35,786 bases of DNA from Flavobacteriales bacterium (lineage in GTDB: Bacteria; Bacteroidota; Bacteroidia; Flavobacteriales; UBA7430). Positions 18,267 through 25,537 of this stretch are shown here, in pieces. The translations under genes were made by a program, and so were the position numbers. The DNA lies in NCBI GenBank assembly GCA_029247585.1, contig JAQWKY010000031.1:1-35786 (forward strand). Reading direction: 5' to 3'. Below the pieces are notes generated by a model. The model was not told where the DNA came from and made no database searches. It saw only the letters and a program-made list of their open reading frames with translations. The stretch's first letter is position 1. Each line of letters opens with the position of its first letter.

Positions 18267-19154
18267 ATGCTACAAATACAGAAATTTATTCGTTACCTGA
18301 AGTTTGAAAAGCGCTACTCGATCCATACCCAAAAAGCTTACGAGGTCGATTTGGTTCAGTTTAATGATTACTTAGAATCTGAATACGAATCATCAATGCT
18401 AGAAGCTACAGACGTTATGATTCGTTCTTGGATGATGTCTATGATTGGTAGTTCGTGTTCTAAACGATCCTTAAACAGGAAGTTGTCCTCCTTACGTCAA
18501 TTTTATAAATACGCCCTTCGAAATAATCTGCTAGCTAATAATCCTATGCTTCGGGTAATTTCTATGAAAACAGACAAAAAGATCCCTTCATTCATAAGTG
18601 AAAAGGAAATGACTCATTTATTGGAAGATGTAAATTATTCTGATGATTATGAGGGGGTAAGAGATAAGGCAATCCTGCAGATGTTTTATTACACTGGGAT
18701 GCGCTTGTCCGAGTTGATTGCTTTAAAAGTTGATGATATTGATTTTTCTCTTAATCAGGTAAAAGTTTTAGGGAAACGTTCAAAAGAGCGAATTATACCT
18801 TTGCTAAATACGCATTTATTGGATTTAAAACGATACTTGAGTGTTCGGGAAGATTTTTTTTCGCCACCAAAAAGCCATTTATTCTTAACGACATCCGGTA
18901 ATATTTTATATCCAAAACTTGTTTATCGTTTTGTGAATTCTTATCTTAGTAGGGTAACGAAAGTGATGCAAAGAAGCCCTCATGTTCTTCGTCATGCTTT
19001 TGCTACTCACATGTTGAATGATGGAGCCGACTTGAATGCAGTTAAAGAAATACTGGGTCATGTTAGCTTAACATCCACACAGATTTATACTCATAATTCT
19101 GCAGAGCAATTAAAAAAAGTGTACAAACAAGCTCACCCTAGAGGTGACATATAA
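18267..19154 (+). CDS. xerC: Tyrosine recombinase XerC
   Basis: A 295-residue protein starting MLQIQKFIRYLKFEKRYS, typical of XerC/XerD. The catalytic set is complete: Arg146 (TGMRLSE), Lys170 (LGKRSKER), His239 and Arg242 (HVLRHAFATHM), His265 (LGHVS) and the nucleophile Tyr274 (QIYTH). It resolves chromosome dimers at dif. The setting between rpsU and raiA is the usual Bacteroidota housekeeping position, so it is not an island integrase. With a terminator touching its start codon and no room for a leader, its mRNA must come from read-through or from a promoter inside rpsU. Confidence 0.94.
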   Translation: MLQIQKFIRYLKFEKRYSIHTQKAYEVDLVQFNDYLESEYESSMLEATDVMIRSWMMSMIGSSCSKRSLNRKLSSLRQFYKYALRNNLLANNPMLRVISMKTDKKIPSFISEKEMTHLLEDVNYSDDYEGVRDKAILQMFYYTGMRLSELIALKVDDIDFSLNQVKVLGKRSKERIIPLLNTHLLDLKRYLSVREDFFSPPKSHLFLTTSGNILYPKLVYRFVNSYLSRVTKVMQRSPHVLRHAFATHMLNDGADLNAVKEILGHVSLTSTQIYTHNSAEQLKKVYKQAHPRGDI

Positions 19155-19167
19155 AAACAGATTTATT

Positions 19168-19470
19168 ATGGACGTAAGATTTCATTCCATCAACTTTTCG
19201 GCGGATGTTAAATTGTTAGACTTTGCACAAAAAAAGATTAATAAGCTTGATGTTTTTTATGATCAAATAGTTGGAGGAGATGCTTATCTGAAAGTTGAGT
19301 CGTCTTCAAATCGAGAGAATAAATGGGTTGAGATTAAATTGAGAGTTCCCGGTAAAGAGATTGTCGTGAAAAAGTACGACAGGACCTTTGAAGGTGCGAT
19401 TGATCAAGGCGTAGACGTCTTGAGAAGGTCGCTAATTAAGTACAAGGGGAAAATGAAAACATTAGTGTAG
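19168..19470 (+). CDS. raiA: Ribosome hibernation-promoting factor, short form (HPF/RaiA family)
   Basis: A 100-residue protein from the ATG at 19168 (a GTG at 19144 overlapping xerC is less likely). MDVRFHSINFSADVKLLDFAQKKINKL matches the beta-alpha opening of the S30AE domain, and the C-terminal half (FEGAIDQGVDVLRRSLIKYK) forms its second helix. The family binds the 30S decoding centre and stores idle ribosomes. It starts 13 bases after xerC, probably on the same transcript. In this phylum it usually lies just before the tRNA-Thr cluster, as here. Confidence 0.93.
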   Translation: MDVRFHSINFSADVKLLDFAQKKINKLDVFYDQIVGGDAYLKVESSSNRENKWVEIKLRVPGKEIVVKKYDRTFEGAIDQGVDVLRRSLIKYKGKMKTLV

Positions 19471-19489
19471 AAAAAAAAGTTGTTCATTG

Positions 19490-19519
19490 TTTGAACTACG
19501 GTATAATTTGTTAAATTTG
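19490..19519 (+). promoter_or_regulatory. Bacteroidota-type promoter for the tRNA-Thr/tRNA-Tyr unit
   Basis: TTTG at 19490-19493 is followed after 18 bases by TAAATTTG at 19512-19519, a full TAnnTTTG match. It lies 51 bases upstream of mature tRNA-Thr, as expected for a stable-RNA promoter. Confidence 0.75.
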
Positions 19520-19547
19520 CAGTCTCTTTTAGGGAGGCTGTTTTTTT
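19520..19547 (+). terminator. Terminator-like hairpin between raiA and tRNA-Thr
   Basis: CAGTCTC at 19520-19526 pairs with GAGGCTG at 19534-19540 (one G-U pair), followed by seven T at 19541-19547. It most simply ends the raiA transcript. It begins at the base after the -7 element of the tRNA promoter, so a transcript starting about seven bases downstream would lack the left arm and escape the hairpin. Confidence 0.6.
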
Positions 19548-19570
19548 ATGCAGTAAAAAAAAGAGGATAT

Positions 19571-19644
19571 GCCGATGTAGCTCAGCTGGCTAGAGCAGCT
19601 GATTTGTAATCAGCAGGTCGTGGGTTCGAGTCCCTCCATCGGCT
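19571..19644 (+). tRNA. tRNA-Thr (anticodon TGT)
   Basis: A cloverleaf of 74 bases: acceptor stem GCCGATG / CATCGGC with discriminator T, D arm GCTC...GAGC, anticodon stem GCTGA / TCAGC around the loop TTTGTAA (anticodon TGT), and T arm GTGGG-TTCGAGT-CCCTC. No CCA is encoded. Confidence 0.97.
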
Positions 19645-19665
19645 CATAACGATCTTTAACATAAT

Positions 19666-19747
19666 GGGGAGATACTCAAGCGGCCAACGAGGGCAGACTG
19701 TAAATCTGCTGTTTTTAACTTCGCAGGTTCGAATCCTGCTCTCCCCA
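19666..19747 (+). tRNA. tRNA-Tyr (anticodon GTA)
   Basis: A cloverleaf of 82 bases: acceptor stem GGGGAGA / TCTCCCC with discriminator A, anticodon stem GCAGA / TCTGC around the loop CTGTAAA (anticodon GTA), a long variable arm as in bacterial tRNA-Tyr, and T arm GCAGG-TTCGAAT-CCTGC. No CCA is encoded. It is the last conserved element before the AT-rich accessory region. Confidence 0.97.
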
Positions 19748-20078
19748 CATCTTTCAGAGAAGAAAATCAATTAGTAGAATATTTAGTAGAATGTTATGGA
19801 GTTATTTACGCAAAAAAGGGTCTTAAACGACGTTTAAGTGACGTTTAATCGTGATAAAATTATTTTGGATCCCATTTTGCCCAGGACTTATATTCTTTTC
19901 TCTACAGTTCTTTCTTGACAATTAAGGCTATATTTAGCTCTTTTCTTACAAGATCCATAATGCAGTTAATTATTGCATGTCCTCTAATTCAAGGAATTTT
20001 TTTACTAATAGCTGGATATAGTGAAATTTTTTTGTTAATTTTTATACTTTAAATACTTAATAATTTAAATTTACTTAT
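19748..20078 (+). other. 331-base gene-free spacer with repeats after tRNA-Tyr
   Basis: No gene is visible. It holds a direct repeat TTAGTAGAAT at 19771-19780 and 19783-19792. It also holds a perfect palindrome TTAAACG-A-CGTTTAA at 19823-19837, whose right half recurs (GACGTTTAA at 19829-19837 and 19840-19848). A weak inverted repeat ATGCA/TGCAT lies near 19960-19978. The tRNA-Gly and second tRNA-Thr expected here in Bacteroidota are absent. The end of the spacer is very AT-rich and probably carries the promoter of the gene at 20079. It marks the boundary between core and accessory sequence. Confidence 0.7.
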
Positions 20079-20588
20079 ATGAAATGGCTAATTATAATTT
20101 TCTTAATTCCAACATTATTATTTTCTCAAATACCTTCAAAAGAAGATGATGAATATGACTTTTCATATATGCTTGAAGAAATGGAAAATGATAAAAATTT
20201 TGTTGATACTTATGATTTAAAAGGAATGATTAATTACTTTATTGAAGATTGTAAAAAGCATTCTATTTCTATTCCAAATAAAATGACAATTGATGCTACC
20301 TTAACGGAGTTGGCTAAAGGCACTATTGCTCATGCTTTAGGAATGGAGGATGACTCTATTATTCATATTGAAATAGATCCAGATCAATGGCATAAAGCTC
20401 AAATTGAAAAACGATGGTATATACTTTACCATGAACTTGGACATGATTTTTTAAATCTTAGACATGGAGAAGGTGGTAAAATGATGTATAATATTATTGA
20501 AAGAAATTATACTTGGTATGATTTTGTAAGAGATAAGGAAACAATGTTTAAAATTGTTAAGAGAGAGCCTTATAGCTATGAATATTAA
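20079..20588 (+). CDS. Small secreted putative zinc metalloprotease
   Basis: A 169-residue protein with a signal peptide (MKWLIIIFLIPTLLFSQ). HELGH at 118-122 with a further His129 in LNLRHGEG gives an HExxH-x6-H pattern, and GGKMM (about 132-136) could supply a Met-turn. This arrangement recurs in small Bacteroidota lipoproteins and secreted proteins annotated as putative metalloproteases. It is one residue longer in spacing than classical metzincins (HExxHxxGxxH). Residues 30-110 form a prodomain-like helical part. It is the first gene of the AT-rich region. Activity and substrate are unknown. Confidence 0.65.
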   Translation: MKWLIIIFLIPTLLFSQIPSKEDDEYDFSYMLEEMENDKNFVDTYDLKGMINYFIEDCKKHSISIPNKMTIDATLTELAKGTIAHALGMEDDSIIHIEIDPDQWHKAQIEKRWYILYHELGHDFLNLRHGEGGKMMYNIIERNYTWYDFVRDKETMFKIVKREPYSYEY

Positions 20589-20637
20589 AAATTATTTTCT
20601 TATTTGAATTAATATTATTTTTAAAGCAGTTTTATTT

Positions 20638-21261
20638 TCATTCTTTGTGTTGTTTCTTTAAAACTTTTTTCATATTTTTTATTGTATAAAAAATTGCTCC
20701 AGCCCAGTAATTTCTAAATCCAAATCCTTTAGGTGTAACTTGACGTCTTACTGACTTAATGACTTTTAATGTTTTTGTGTTAAACCAAACAACATATATT
20801 GTTGCAGTTTTAGAGGGTTTGTCAAAAGAATGCACAATCAATGAAACTCCTACTTCATTTTCATAATTAAATTTATATCTATTTACGATTTTTTGTATTT
20901 TTTTTGCATCAAAACCTTTAACTGGTATAATAGAAAACATATAGTTTTCATCAAGTATTGCATTGGCTTCAATCATGTTTCCAACAAGATAATTTACTTT
21001 ATTCTTTCCAAATTCCTTTTCAATATTATATTTCTCTTTTTGAGAATAAAACAGATTATTCCAATTAGGAATAAATTCATTTTTTAATCTGACAGGGTCT
21101 CCATATTCTTTTTTATTTCCAATAAATTTGACTGAAGAAAAATCCAATCCAACAAAATCTAATCCATATGATGCTTTAAACAAAACATCTTTTAAATCTT
21201 GTGCATTTAAAAAATTAATTGGTATTATTGAGATAAGAAATATTAATATATATTTTTTCAT
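20638..21261 (-). CDS. Secreted protein of unknown function (207 residues)
   Basis: A signal peptide (KKYILIFLISIIPINFLNAQ) precedes a soluble domain that I cannot assign. Visible features are a duplicated GLDF (GLDFVGLDFSSVKF, about 33-46), an invariant-looking RYKFNYENEVGVSLIVHSF (about 128-146) and a C-terminal RNYWAGAIFYTIKNMKKVLK. The ending resembles the FWSGAKF segment of the small secreted protein at 23842, which lies on the other side of the DUF5686 gene. It is divergent from the DUF5686 gene, with 49 bases between starts, so the two may share control. Confidence 0.7.
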   Translation of the reverse strand: MKKYILIFLISIIPINFLNAQDLKDVLFKASYGLDFVGLDFSSVKFIGNKKEYGDPVRLKNEFIPNWNNLFYSQKEKYNIEKEFGKNKVNYLVGNMIEANAILDENYMFSIIPVKGFDAKKIQKIVNRYKFNYENEVGVSLIVHSFDKPSKTATIYVVWFNTKTLKVIKSVRRQVTPKGFGFRNYWAGAIFYTIKNMKKVLKKQHKE

Positions 21262-21310
21262 TTTACTAATGTATTTTTGTGTTAATAGATGTAATAATTA
21301 TGTATAAGTT

Positions 21311-23809
21311 ATGAAAATTTGTTTAAGTATAAAATTTTTCTTTTTGCTGAGTGTTATTTATTCACAATCAAAGGTTAGTGGGATAATTGTTGATGCAAAC
21401 AGTAACCCTTTATCTTATGCAAGCATTTCTTTTTATAATTCTAATAATGGTACAATTAGTAATGAGGATGGAACATTTTATCTTGAATCTAATTTAACGC
21501 ATAATAAATTAGTAGTTAATTTTTTAGGCTATAAGACTAAGGAAATTATACTAAATGAAAAGATAAATTATAATTTAAAAATTATATTATATGAAAAAAA
21601 TGAAACGTTAAGTAAGGTTATTGTATTTGGGGGGAAACAATCAAAAAAAAACAATCCTGCAATAGATTTATTGCTAAAAGTAATTGGGAAAAATAATAAG
21701 GAAAATATTCTAAAGGTCAATCAATACAAATATGATAAATATGAAAAAATTGAATTCCAATTAAACAATATTGATAGTTCCTTTATGAATAAAAAGACAT
21801 TTAAAAATCTAGAATTTATTTTTAAGGATTTAGATACATCTAAATATTCAGGAATAAATTACCTTCCTTTTTTTGTAAATGAATCTATTTCAGAAATATA
21901 TGGAGATAATACTAATAATTCTTATAAAGAAGTATTAGTAGGATCAAAAAATTCCGGGTTTGATTCTAATCAGGCTATTATAGCCTTTACAGAGGACTTA
22001 AAAATTAACTACAATATCTATGACAACTATATTAAACTGTTTGAAAAAAGTTTTACAAGCCCTATTTCGAAACCAGGTATAAATTCATATAATTATGTGC
22101 TTTTTGATAGTACATATATAGATAATAGATGGTCATACAATATTATTTACTATCCTCGCAGAAAGAATGAATTGACATTTAAAGGTGATTTTTGGGTAAC
22201 TGATACTACATATGCTGTAAAAAAAATAAATTTAGAAGCAACAAAGAGCGCTAATATTAACTGGATAAAACAAATTTATATTGAGCAGGAGTATAAGGAA
22301 AACTTAAATGGTGTCTATTTAATTAATAAGGACTATTTATTGGCTGATATTAGTTATTCAAAAAAATATGATAAAAGAGGAATTTATGCAAAAAGGACTA
22401 CACTATTTGATAAATATATTTTTAATGAATCTAAGCCAAATCATTTTTATCAAGAATCAAAAAATAAGTATAATGATGAAATCTACAATAAAAATGACAT
22501 TTTTTGGAAAGAAAGGAGATTGGAATCTTTAAATGATGATGAGAGAGGTGTTTATAAATTGATAGACACCTTGAAAACAATTAAAAAATTTAATAGATTT
22601 TATGATATTGCAAGCATTTTAGGATCTGGTTATATTGAGATAGATAAATGGAATATTGATCTTGGTCCAATATATAATATTATTGGTTATAATGAAGTTG
22701 AGGGAAATAGATATAAGTTTGGTGGAAGAACTTTTTTTGATCAAAATGATTTATGGAGATTAAAAGGCTATTTAGCATATGGTGAACGTGATAAAAGAGT
22801 TAAATATGGGTTTTCTTCTAGGTTTTTAATTGATAAGAACAGTAGATTTATTATTTCTAATTCCCATAGAAATGATATAATCCAACTGGGAATGAATTTA
22901 AATGCTTTAGATTATGATATTTTAAATACAGGGATAGCCTCATCATCTATTGCGACTAAAGGAATTAATAATTTATTAACTAATGTTCAATCAACATCAT
23001 TAGATTTTGAAATTGAGCCAGTTATTAATTTTAAAATTAGTTTAAAAAATAGATTTAGTAAATTTGATTCAGCTGTCGAGGATCAATCATTTTTTTCTTA
23101 TTATGATTCATCTACCTCAACCGGTATAAGTAATGAAATAAATCAATTTTCTATACAGACTACTTTTTCATATACACCCGGAATGGAAGTAGTTGGATAT
23201 GGTGTGGAAAGATATCTTGTTGATTATGATTATAGTACAATTATCTTAAGATACACTAAAGGGTTAAAGGGGGTATTTAATAGTGATTTTAATTACGATA
23301 AAATACAATTTTCATATATAAAACCATGGTATATAGGTAGCATTGGTAAATTAAAAACTAGCTTACACATAGGTAAAACTATAGGAACAGTTCCTATAGG
23401 GCTATTACATATAATTCCAGGAAATCAAACAATATATTCTCTACCAGGGACTTTCCATAATCTGGATTATTATGAATTTATAGCAGACACCTATGCGGCA
23501 TTACACCTTGAACATAATTTTAATGGAAGAATTTTTTCAAGAATTCCGCTTCTAAGAAAATATAATTTAAGAGAAATTGTTGGCATTAGAGGTGTTTGGG
23601 GTGAAATCTCAGATAAAAACAAGCAACTTTCAACTCCTTCAGAATTAAATTTAGTAGCACCAAACAATAAAATTTATTGGGAATACTCATTTGGAATTTC
23701 TAATATTTTTAAAATTCTTAGAATAGATTTTAACTTTAGAGGAAATTATCTAGAAAACCCTAATTCTAGAAACTATAACATTACAGGCACTTTTGGTTTT
23801 AGTTTTTAA
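21311..23809 (+). CDS. DUF5686 outer-membrane protein with carboxypeptidase-like regulatory domain
   Basis: An 832-residue protein with a signal peptide (to about 19, VIYSQ). Residues about 20-105 are a CarboxypepD_reg-like domain (KVSGIIVDANSNPLSYASISFYN, then DGTFYL and LGYKTKEIIL). The DUF5686 part follows (NPAIDLLLKVIGKN, KYEKIEF, then YPRRKNELTFKGDFWVTDTTYAVKKI). The C-terminal 400 residues alternate in a beta-barrel pattern and end in Phe (GTFGFSF), as outer-membrane barrels do. It has no TonB-box or plug that I can see, so it is not a classical SusC protein. The family is common in Bacteroidota and its function is unknown. Confidence 0.85.
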   Translation: MKICLSIKFFFLLSVIYSQSKVSGIIVDANSNPLSYASISFYNSNNGTISNEDGTFYLESNLTHNKLVVNFLGYKTKEIILNEKINYNLKIILYEKNETLSKVIVFGGKQSKKNNPAIDLLLKVIGKNNKENILKVNQYKYDKYEKIEFQLNNIDSSFMNKKTFKNLEFIFKDLDTSKYSGINYLPFFVNESISEIYGDNTNNSYKEVLVGSKNSGFDSNQAIIAFTEDLKINYNIYDNYIKLFEKSFTSPISKPGINSYNYVLFDSTYIDNRWSYNIIYYPRRKNELTFKGDFWVTDTTYAVKKINLEATKSANINWIKQIYIEQEYKENLNGVYLINKDYLLADISYSKKYDKRGIYAKRTTLFDKYIFNESKPNHFYQESKNKYNDEIYNKNDIFWKERRLESLNDDERGVYKLIDTLKTIKKFNRFYDIASILGSGYIEIDKWNIDLGPIYNIIGYNEVEGNRYKFGGRTFFDQNDLWRLKGYLAYGERDKRVKYGFSSRFLIDKNSRFIISNSHRNDIIQLGMNLNALDYDILNTGIASSSIATKGINNLLTNVQSTSLDFEIEPVINFKISLKNRFSKFDSAVEDQSFFSYYDSSTSTGISNEINQFSIQTTFSYTPGMEVVGYGVERYLVDYDYSTIILRYTKGLKGVFNSDFNYDKIQFSYIKPWYIGSIGKLKTSLHIGKTIGTVPIGLLHIIPGNQTIYSLPGTFHNLDYYEFIADTYAALHLEHNFNGRIFSRIPLLRKYNLREIVGIRGVWGEISDKNKQLSTPSELNLVAPNNKIYWEYSFGISNIFKILRIDFNFRGNYLENPNSRNYNITGTFGFSF

Positions 23810-23841
23810 AATCACTATTTTTATAATAGACGACATTTATC

Positions 23842-24246
23842 ATGAAAAATAAAATTATACTCTTTTTATTATCAATTTTTTTTATCTCAATAAATAATCA
23901 AGCACAAGATTTAGATAGTTTACTAACGAGAGGGAATAAGGTTTTCATATCTTCTGAAAATAAGGGTGTAATAAAATATTCTAAAGAAAAGATTATACTT
24001 TGGAATTATTGGAAAATTGTTGAAGATGTTAATGAAGCTGATATAATCCTACATTTAGATGCTACCTGGTCAGGAGTATATAAAATTGCTAGTTATATTA
24101 CTACAAAGGATGATAAAATTATAAAGCGTTTTAGGACTGACGCGTGGAATAACTTTTGGTCAGGAGCAAAATTTAATGTAAAAAAAGGATCAGTATTTGG
24201 ACTGTTTGAGCAAGAAATCATTCCTTATGTTCACAGTCTAGAATAA
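23842..24246 (+). CDS. Small secreted protein of unknown function (134 residues)
   Basis: A signal peptide (KNKIILFLLSIFFISINNQAQ) is followed by about 110 residues without a family I recognise. The pattern NEADIILHLDATWSG, then YITTKDDKIIKRFRTDAWNN, then FWSGAKF suggests a small beta-rich domain. It starts 32 bases after the DUF5686 stop, so it is probably cotranscribed with it. The last 29 bases overlap the convergent adenylate-forming ligase gene. Confidence 0.65.
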   Translation: MKNKIILFLLSIFFISINNQAQDLDSLLTRGNKVFISSENKGVIKYSKEKIILWNYWKIVEDVNEADIILHLDATWSGVYKIASYITTKDDKIIKRFRTDAWNNFWSGAKFNVKKGSVFGLFEQEIIPYVHSLE

Positions 24247-25537
24247 TTTCCTTATTCCTATTGTCAATTAATTTTCTTTTTTTTCTACTTAATTTGGGGA
24301 ATTGTAATTCATTTAATTTTTCTTTGTCAATAAATTTAATTATTGGCGAGACTTTTATATTAGCTTTTAGAGATAGGATAATTTTATCACTTAACATTTT
24401 ACTTGGGCTATCTGACAATATTTTTATTATTATTTGATCAGATCCTACAACACTATTTAGTTCTAATATATAGTCATGAATTTCATTAAATTTATTTAAT
24501 ACATTATAGATCATATCAGGATATATTGATGTGCCTTTTAATTTTATCATATGATTTTTTCTGCCAATTACTGGACTTAATCTAAATGTATTTCTACCGC
24601 ATTTGCATTTTGTTGAATCTGTTTTAATAATATCACCGGTCTTAAATCTTAGAAGAGGCATTCCTTCTACTGCAATAGTTGTTATTGTTAATTCGCCAGG
24701 ACACCCTTTTTTTACAGGATTATCATTTTCATCAAGTACTTCAATAATTAATAATTCTGGATGATGATGACCACCCTTATTATATTCACATTCGGTAAAT
24801 GCAGCTCTCATTTCTGTAGAGGCATATGTTGAAAATAATTTAATATTCCAATTACTTTTAATTTTTTTTGACAATTCATTCTCTGAAAATTTTTCATTTC
24901 TTATGGATTCTCCAATGCATATTGCATTTTTAATACTGCAACTATTTAAATCTATATTATTTTTATCTGCATACTCGATTAATTTTAAAAGAAAAGATGG
25001 AACAGTAATTAAATAAGTAGGGCTATATTTTAATATACTATTCCACTGTAATTCTGGTGAACCAGCTCCAGTCCTAATTATACCACATCCAATTTTTCTA
25101 GCTCCCAAAAAGTACGCTAGACCTGCCATAAATTGTTTATCTATAGTTGTTGATAATTGAACAATATCATTATTATTTATACCTGCACATGCAAATGAAA
25201 TAGCCTCATTATAAGCCAGCATATTTAAATCTTTTTCAGTTAGTATTATTGATATAGGATCTCCTAATGTGCCAGAAGTTGTTGTATAATCAATAATTTT
25301 TTGTTTGGGAACACATATAAATTCTTCATTATATTTATGCAATTGTTCTTTTGTTGTTACAGGAATTTTTACAAGATCATTTATGGAATTAATTTCATTT
25401 AAATTAATATTATTTTTTATAAATAGATTTTTATAATATTTTGAGTTTTTATATAAATAGGCCATTAGCTTATTTAATTTATTATCTTGATAGTTCTTTA
25501 TTTCTTTACTAGATTTTAATTCAATCTTAGGAATCAT
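24218..25537 (-). CDS. Phenylacetate-CoA ligase-like adenylate-forming enzyme
   Basis: A 439-residue PaaK-like member of the ANL superfamily. The phosphate loop is TTSGTLGDP (86-94), STYASTEM (236-243) is the adenine-contact motif, FKTGD (298-302) follows, and GRKN (325-328) leads into the C-terminal subdomain with KGTSIYP. Cys residues at TEC (250), KCKCG (310-314) and the GGHHHPE segment fit the zinc site of PaaK relatives. Such enzymes activate aryl or fatty acids as acyl-adenylates and load them on CoA or a carrier protein. It is the last gene of the reverse-strand operon and overlaps the C45 gene by 11 bases. In a pigment cluster its likely substrate is a hydroxycinnamate-like starter, which is inference. 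Confidence 0.85.
   Translation of the reverse strand: MIPKIELKSSKEIKNYQDNKLNKLMAYLYKNSKYYKNLFIKNNINLNEINSINDLVKIPVTTKEQLHKYNEEFICVPKQKIIDYTTTSGTLGDPISIILTEKDLNMLAYNEAISFACAGINNNDIVQLSTTIDKQFMAGLAYFLGARKIGCGIIRTGAGSPELQWNSILKYSPTYLITVPSFLLKLIEYADKNNIDLNSCSIKNAICIGESIRNEKFSENELSKKIKSNWNIKLFSTYASTEMRAAFTECEYNKGGHHHPELLIIEVLDENDNPVKKGCPGELTITTIAVEGMPLLRFKTGDIIKTDSTKCKCGRNTFRLSPVIGRKNHMIKLKGTSIYPDMIYNVLNKFNEIHDYILELNSVVGSDQIIIKILSDSPSKMLSDKIILSLKANIKVSPIIKFIDKEKLNELQFPKLSRKKRKLIDNRNKEIILDCEHKE

Noticed and set aside
18267-19154. XerC as the integrase of an island at the neighbouring tRNAs
   Set aside because: Its place between rpsU and raiA is the standard housekeeping one in this phylum, its composition matches the core side, and no island gene lies between it and raiA.
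19144-19167. GTG start for raiA overlapping xerC
   Set aside because: The ATG at 19168 gives the conserved start of the S30AE domain, and the extra eight residues have no family support.
19582-19770. Reverse-strand open frame of 62 codons across both tRNAs
   Set aside because: It is the antisense of tRNA-Thr and tRNA-Tyr; such frames are a well-known annotation artefact.
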